64,000 nucleotides of DNA from a virus: positions 1-64,000 of IMG/VR virus record IMGVR_UViG_3300006752_004097; one strand, 5' to 3'. Below, one piece after another: positions 61,373 through 64,000 of the stretch (positions within the stretch are counted from its first letter, which is position 1; each line of letters opens with the position of its first letter). A model generated the notes under the pieces. The model saw only the letters and a program-made list of their open reading frames with translations, was not told the DNA's origin and did no database searches. The position numbers and the translations under genes are program-made.

Positions 61373-61380
61373 TGTAAATA
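61373..61380 (+). promoter_or_regulatory. Late promoter box for the scaffold/protease operon
   Basis: TGTAAATA matches seven of eight late-consensus positions in the 114-bp gap 61311-61424 and lies 44 bp before the ATG at 61425. The rest of the gap holds a weak TCAAAA/TTTTGA hairpin at about 61323-61341 and the ribosome site TAGGAGGTAC. Confidence 0.5.
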
Positions 61381-61424
61381 TTATTGACAGCCTTACCAAA
61401 CGTAAACTTATAGGAGGTACTACA

Positions 61425-62378
61425 ATGGCAGACCGTAACAAATTCGAGCAGATGCTTGAAAAATTAGTTAACGAAGATAAGAAAGGTGCAGAAGAACTGT
61501 TCCATGATATCGTCGTAGAAAAATCAAGATCAATTTATGAAAATTTATTAGAAGATGAGTTAGCAGACGAAGACACTAACGAAGCAACAGACGAAGAAGT
61601 AGATGAAACTACTGACGAAGAAGTTGATGAATCTTCAAAAGACGAAGAAGTCGACGAAGCAAAAGACGAAGAAGTCGACGAAGCAAAAGACGAAGAAGTT
61701 GACGAAGCATCAAAAGATGAAGAAGTTGACGAAAACTTTGCAGAAATTACACCAGAAGCAGAAGACGACATGGGCGGTGATCCAGCAGACGATATGATGG
61801 CTGACATCGAAGGTGGCGACGAAGATAAAGGTGACGACGACAGCGAAGAAGATATGGAAGATCGCGTTGTTGATTTAGAAGACGCACTTGACGACCTTAA
61901 AGCAGAATTTGAAAAAATGATGGGCGATAAGGAAGAAGGTGACGATGAAGATTCTGAGGAAGCACCAATGGACGACATGGGTGACGACGAAGAAGAAAAG
62001 GAAGAGGAAGCATTTGCTCCTGAATCCGATCTTAGCGTAGAAGACGAAGTACCAGCATTTGAAGGTACTAAATCTAACACTGAGCAAATGAGAGAGTATG
62101 TTGAAAAAATTGCTGAGCCAAAAGGCGAAGACAATAAAGCAACATCTCCAGTTGCTGGTGCAAATGACATGGGTGGAACAACTGCTAATATTGCAAAAGG
62201 TTCATCAGAAGAAAAAGGTGGTACTGTAAGTGCTCCTAAAACTGAAGATGGCGGCAATGTTAACGTTCCAGGTGGTAAAGCATCTAAGTCAATGTCAAAC
62301 GCTAAAGGCCATGGCGCAGAGAAAAAAGGCGCAGGCGAAACAGGAACTGATGGTAAGTCAATCATTGGTTCTAAATAA
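61425..62378 (+). CDS. Acidic prohead core protein (gp68 position)
   Basis: The 317-residue protein is extremely acidic. It starts with FEQMLEKLVNEDKKGAEELFHDIVVEKSRSIYENLLE, a helical head domain I associate with core proteins of T4-like cyanophages. Residues 56-104 are repeats of DEEVDEA-type units. The middle has a coiled-coil-like DRVVDLEDALDDLKAEFEKMM, and the end is Gly/Lys-rich and disordered. T4 has core protein gp68 in this place. Such proteins form the scaffold core and are cut by the gp21 protease. TAGGAGGTAC is a strong ribosome site. The gene is followed after 19 bp by gene 21. Confidence 0.65.
   Translation: MADRNKFEQMLEKLVNEDKKGAEELFHDIVVEKSRSIYENLLEDELADEDTNEATDEEVDETTDEEVDESSKDEEVDEAKDEEVDEAKDEEVDEASKDEEVDENFAEITPEAEDDMGGDPADDMMADIEGGDEDKGDDDSEEDMEDRVVDLEDALDDLKAEFEKMMGDKEEGDDEDSEEAPMDDMGDDEEEKEEEAFAPESDLSVEDEVPAFEGTKSNTEQMREYVEKIAEPKGEDNKATSPVAGANDMGGTTANIAKGSSEEKGGTVSAPKTEDGGNVNVPGGKASKSMSNAKGHGAEKKGAGETGTDGKSIIGSK
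61590..61736 (+). repeat. Tandem 24/27-bp repeats in the acidic core gene
   Basis: Six units start at 61590, 61614, 61641, 61665, 61689 and 61716 with GA(C/T)GAAGAAGT. Two are 27 bp long because of an extra Ser codon (61614 and 61689), and the units at 61641 and 61665 are identical. They encode DEEVDE(A/T/S) repeats in frame, so copy number can change without breaking the protein. Confidence 0.85.
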
Positions 62379-62397
62379 TTGTTGAGGATAGTCTAAG

Positions 62398-63018
62398 ATG
62401 ATGAACCTATTACGTGAGAACTTGACATTCGACCAGGCGCAGATCGTTCTGGAATCTACTGAGGACGGCAAAGACCTTCATTTAAAAGGTATTTGCATTC
62501 AGGGTGGCGTTCGCAATGCGAACCAGCGTATATACCCCGTAAGTGAAATTAGTAGGGCTGTCAACACTCTTAACGATCAGATTCAAGGAGGATATTCAGT
62601 TCTTGGTGAAGTTGATCATCCAGAAGGCCTTAACATTAACCTTGACCGTTGTTCGCACATGATTAAAGAAATGTGGATGGATGGACCAAACGGTTATGGA
62701 AAGTTAAAAGTATTACCTACGCCGATGGGACAACTTGTTAAAACAATGCTGGAAAGCGGAGTTAAACTTGGTGTTTCATCGCGTGGTTCAGGTAACGTAA
62801 ACGAAGATAGTAACGTAAGCGACTTTGAAATTATCACTGTTGATATAGTTGCTCAACCATCTGCTCCAGGCGCATATCCAACGCCAATTTACGAGCATTT
62901 GATGAATACCAAAGATGGGTATAAGGCATTTAATATGGCTCGCGAAGTAAAAAACGACACAAAGGCACAGAAGTATTTGAAAGAATCTTTGGTAAACATT
63001 ATCCAAGGTTTAAAATAA
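62398..63018 (+). CDS. 21: Prohead core protease gp21
   Basis: The 206-residue protein matches the T4 prohead protease family. RNANQRIYPVSEISRAVNTLN comes first, then GGYSVLGEVDHPEGLNINLDRCSHMI with the catalytic-type His74, then LESGVKLGVSSRGSG with the nucleophile region Ser127/128, then FEIITVDIVAQPSAPGAY with Asp149. The fold is shared with herpesvirus assemblins. It cuts the scaffold and core proteins before DNA packaging. ATG codons at 62398 and 62401 are both possible behind GAGGATAG. Gene 22 follows after 7 bp. Confidence 0.93.
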   Translation: MMNLLRENLTFDQAQIVLESTEDGKDLHLKGICIQGGVRNANQRIYPVSEISRAVNTLNDQIQGGYSVLGEVDHPEGLNINLDRCSHMIKEMWMDGPNGYGKLKVLPTPMGQLVKTMLESGVKLGVSSRGSGNVNEDSNVSDFEIITVDIVAQPSAPGAYPTPIYEHLMNTKDGYKAFNMAREVKNDTKAQKYLKESLVNIIQGLK

Positions 63019-63025
63019 GGAGAAC

Positions 63026-64000
63026 ATGATGTTGGAAGCACTGAAATCACTTTTTGAGAATAATGTAATTTCTGAAGACATCAAAGCATCAATTGAAGAA
63101 GCATGGGCGGATAAGATCACTGAAAACCGTCAGGAAGTAACCGCAGAACTTCGCGAAGAATTTGCTCAAAAATATGACCACGATAAGGCTGTAATGGCTG
63201 AAGCAGTGGAAAAAATGGTTGAGGATAGACTTGGTGAAGAGATTACGGAATTTGCTGATGACCGCACAAAACTTGCTGAAGCGAGAGCAAAGTATCATGT
63301 GGCAATGCGTGAAAACGCAGACCTACTGAAAAACTTTGTTGTTGCACAATTAGGCAAGGAAGTTTCTGAACTACATGAAGACCAAAAAGCAATGTCAACG
63401 AAATTTGGCAAACTTGAGGAATTTGTAGTAGAGGCTTTGGCAAAAGAAATTGCTGAATTCCATGAAGACAAGAAAGATCTTGCAGAGACTAAAGTTCGAC
63501 TAATTAGAGAGGCTAAGAAGCATCTTAACACAGTAAAAGAAAAATTCGTTAAAAATGGAGCGAAGGTTGTTGAAAACACAGTTGCAAAAACTCTTACAAA
63601 AGAGATTGGGCAACTTAAAGAAGACATCGACGTTGCACGTAAAAACGACTTTGGTAGAAAATTGTTTGAAACGTTTGCGGAAGAGTATACTAACTCTTAC
63701 TTAAATGAGAAATCAGAAACTGCTAAACTTTTACAAGTTGTTGAAGTGAAAGACAAGCAATTAGCAGAAGCGAAAGCAACTGTTGAGAAAACAACTAAAT
63801 TAGTTGAATCTAAGGATCTTGAGTTTAAAAAGGCACAAGAAACTGCAAAAAGAAAAGATGTAATTTCCGAGTTGACTGCTCCACTGAGCAATGAACAAAA
63901 AGAGATTATGACAGACTTACTGGAGTCTGTACAAACTGCTAATATCCAAAAACAGTTTGACAAGTACTTACCGTCAGTAATTGATGGTAACACTCCGGCA
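63026..64000 (+). CDS. 22: Prohead scaffold protein gp22, C-terminus cut by window edge
   Basis: An ATG at 63026 (a second ATG at 63029), behind AAGGAGAAC, opens a frame that runs through the right edge, giving 325 residues. The protein is charged and almost wholly helical, with coiled-coil-like stretches (EEFAQKYDHDKAVMAEAVEKMVEDRL; LVESKDLEFKKAQETAKRKD). The visible end, LTAPLSNEQKEIMTDLLESVQTANIQKQFDKYLPSVIDG, resembles the conserved C-terminal part of gp22. It is the main scaffold of the prohead and a substrate of gp21. The major capsid gene 23 would be expected next, outside the window. Confidence 0.88.
   Translation, partial: MMLEALKSLFENNVISEDIKASIEEAWADKITENRQEVTAELREEFAQKYDHDKAVMAEAVEKMVEDRLGEEITEFADDRTKLAEARAKYHVAMRENADLLKNFVVAQLGKEVSELHEDQKAMSTKFGKLEEFVVEALAKEIAEFHEDKKDLAETKVRLIREAKKHLNTVKEKFVKNGAKVVENTVAKTLTKEIGQLKEDIDVARKNDFGRKLFETFAEEYTNSYLNEKSETAKLLQVVEVKDKQLAEAKATVEKTTKLVESKDLEFKKAQETAKRKDVISELTAPLSNEQKEIMTDLLESVQTANIQKQFDKYLPSVIDGNTPA

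Noticed and set aside
61384-61414. TTGACA with TATAGG as a sigma70 promoter before the acidic core gene
   Set aside because: The spacer is 19 bp and the -10 match is poor and overlaps the ribosome site, leaving almost no leader.
61535-62365. Long serine-rich frame (276 codons) on the minus strand
   Set aside because: It is the antisense shadow of the acidic core protein: GAA/GAC-rich codons read backwards give Ser. It has no ribosome site and no known features.

Overview
The window is a 64 kb piece of an AT-rich, T4-like marine myovirus genome. T4-type genes for the baseplate (6, 25, 5, 53, probably 48, 26), tail tape measure (29), portal (20), prohead protease (21), scaffold (22), late sigma factor (55) and recombination nuclease (46/47) are all recognisable. 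The low GC, very tight gene packing and auxiliary metabolic genes resemble T4-like phages of Prochlorococcus/Synechococcus or SAR11 (Pelagibacter). No photosynthesis gene lies in the window, so the host cannot be decided. No tRNA gene, CRISPR array or insertion sequence was seen.

Layout: (1) 1-7.0 kb, minus strand: radical-SAM enzymes, a 2-oxoglutarate oxygenase, a methyltransferase, two UDP-sugar dehydrogenase relatives, a glycosyltransferase-like protein and an SGNH-like protein. (2) 7.1-10.2 kb, plus strand: a short DegT aminotransferase, an amidinotransferase, a second oxygenase and a glycosyltransferase-like protein. (3) 10.1-15.1 kb, minus: another radical-SAM protein, a small membrane protein and more glycosyltransferase-like proteins. 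Regions 1-3 look like an auxiliary sugar or small-molecule modification cluster. (4) 15.2-22.4 kb, minus: tail-fibre-like proteins, three sharing one N-terminal module. (5) 22.4-46.5 kb, minus: a giant 4,954-residue protein in the gene 7 position, then gp6, gp25, gp5, a hub-region protein, gp53 and a gp48-like protein. (6) 46.6-51.0 kb, plus: gp55, gp47, gp46, a small protein and a GIY-YIG protein, followed by about 500 bp of non-coding DNA rich in hairpins. (7) 51.5-58.7 kb: Ala/Gly-rich putative virion proteins, then gp26 (minus) divergent from tape measure gp29 (plus). (8) 58.7-64 kb, plus: the head module, gp20, two small proteins, an acidic core protein, gp21 and gp22 (cut by the right edge).

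Regulation fits a T4-like programme. Near-consensus sigma70 promoters precede genes 55 and 47, and ATAAATA-type late promoter boxes stand in front of structural operons on both strands. The sigma70 promoter of gene 55 abuts, back to back, a late box for the tail operon.

The observations most worth following are: a probable -1 frameshift at the end of gene 26 (slippery T TTT TTC, then 76 codons with no start codon before the 37th), next to the tape-measure gene, as in tail assembly chaperones; a candidate large structured RNA at 51052-51517 next to a GIY-YIG gene; and the giant baseplate protein with FG-GAP-like propeller repeats and repeated carbohydrate-binding-like modules.
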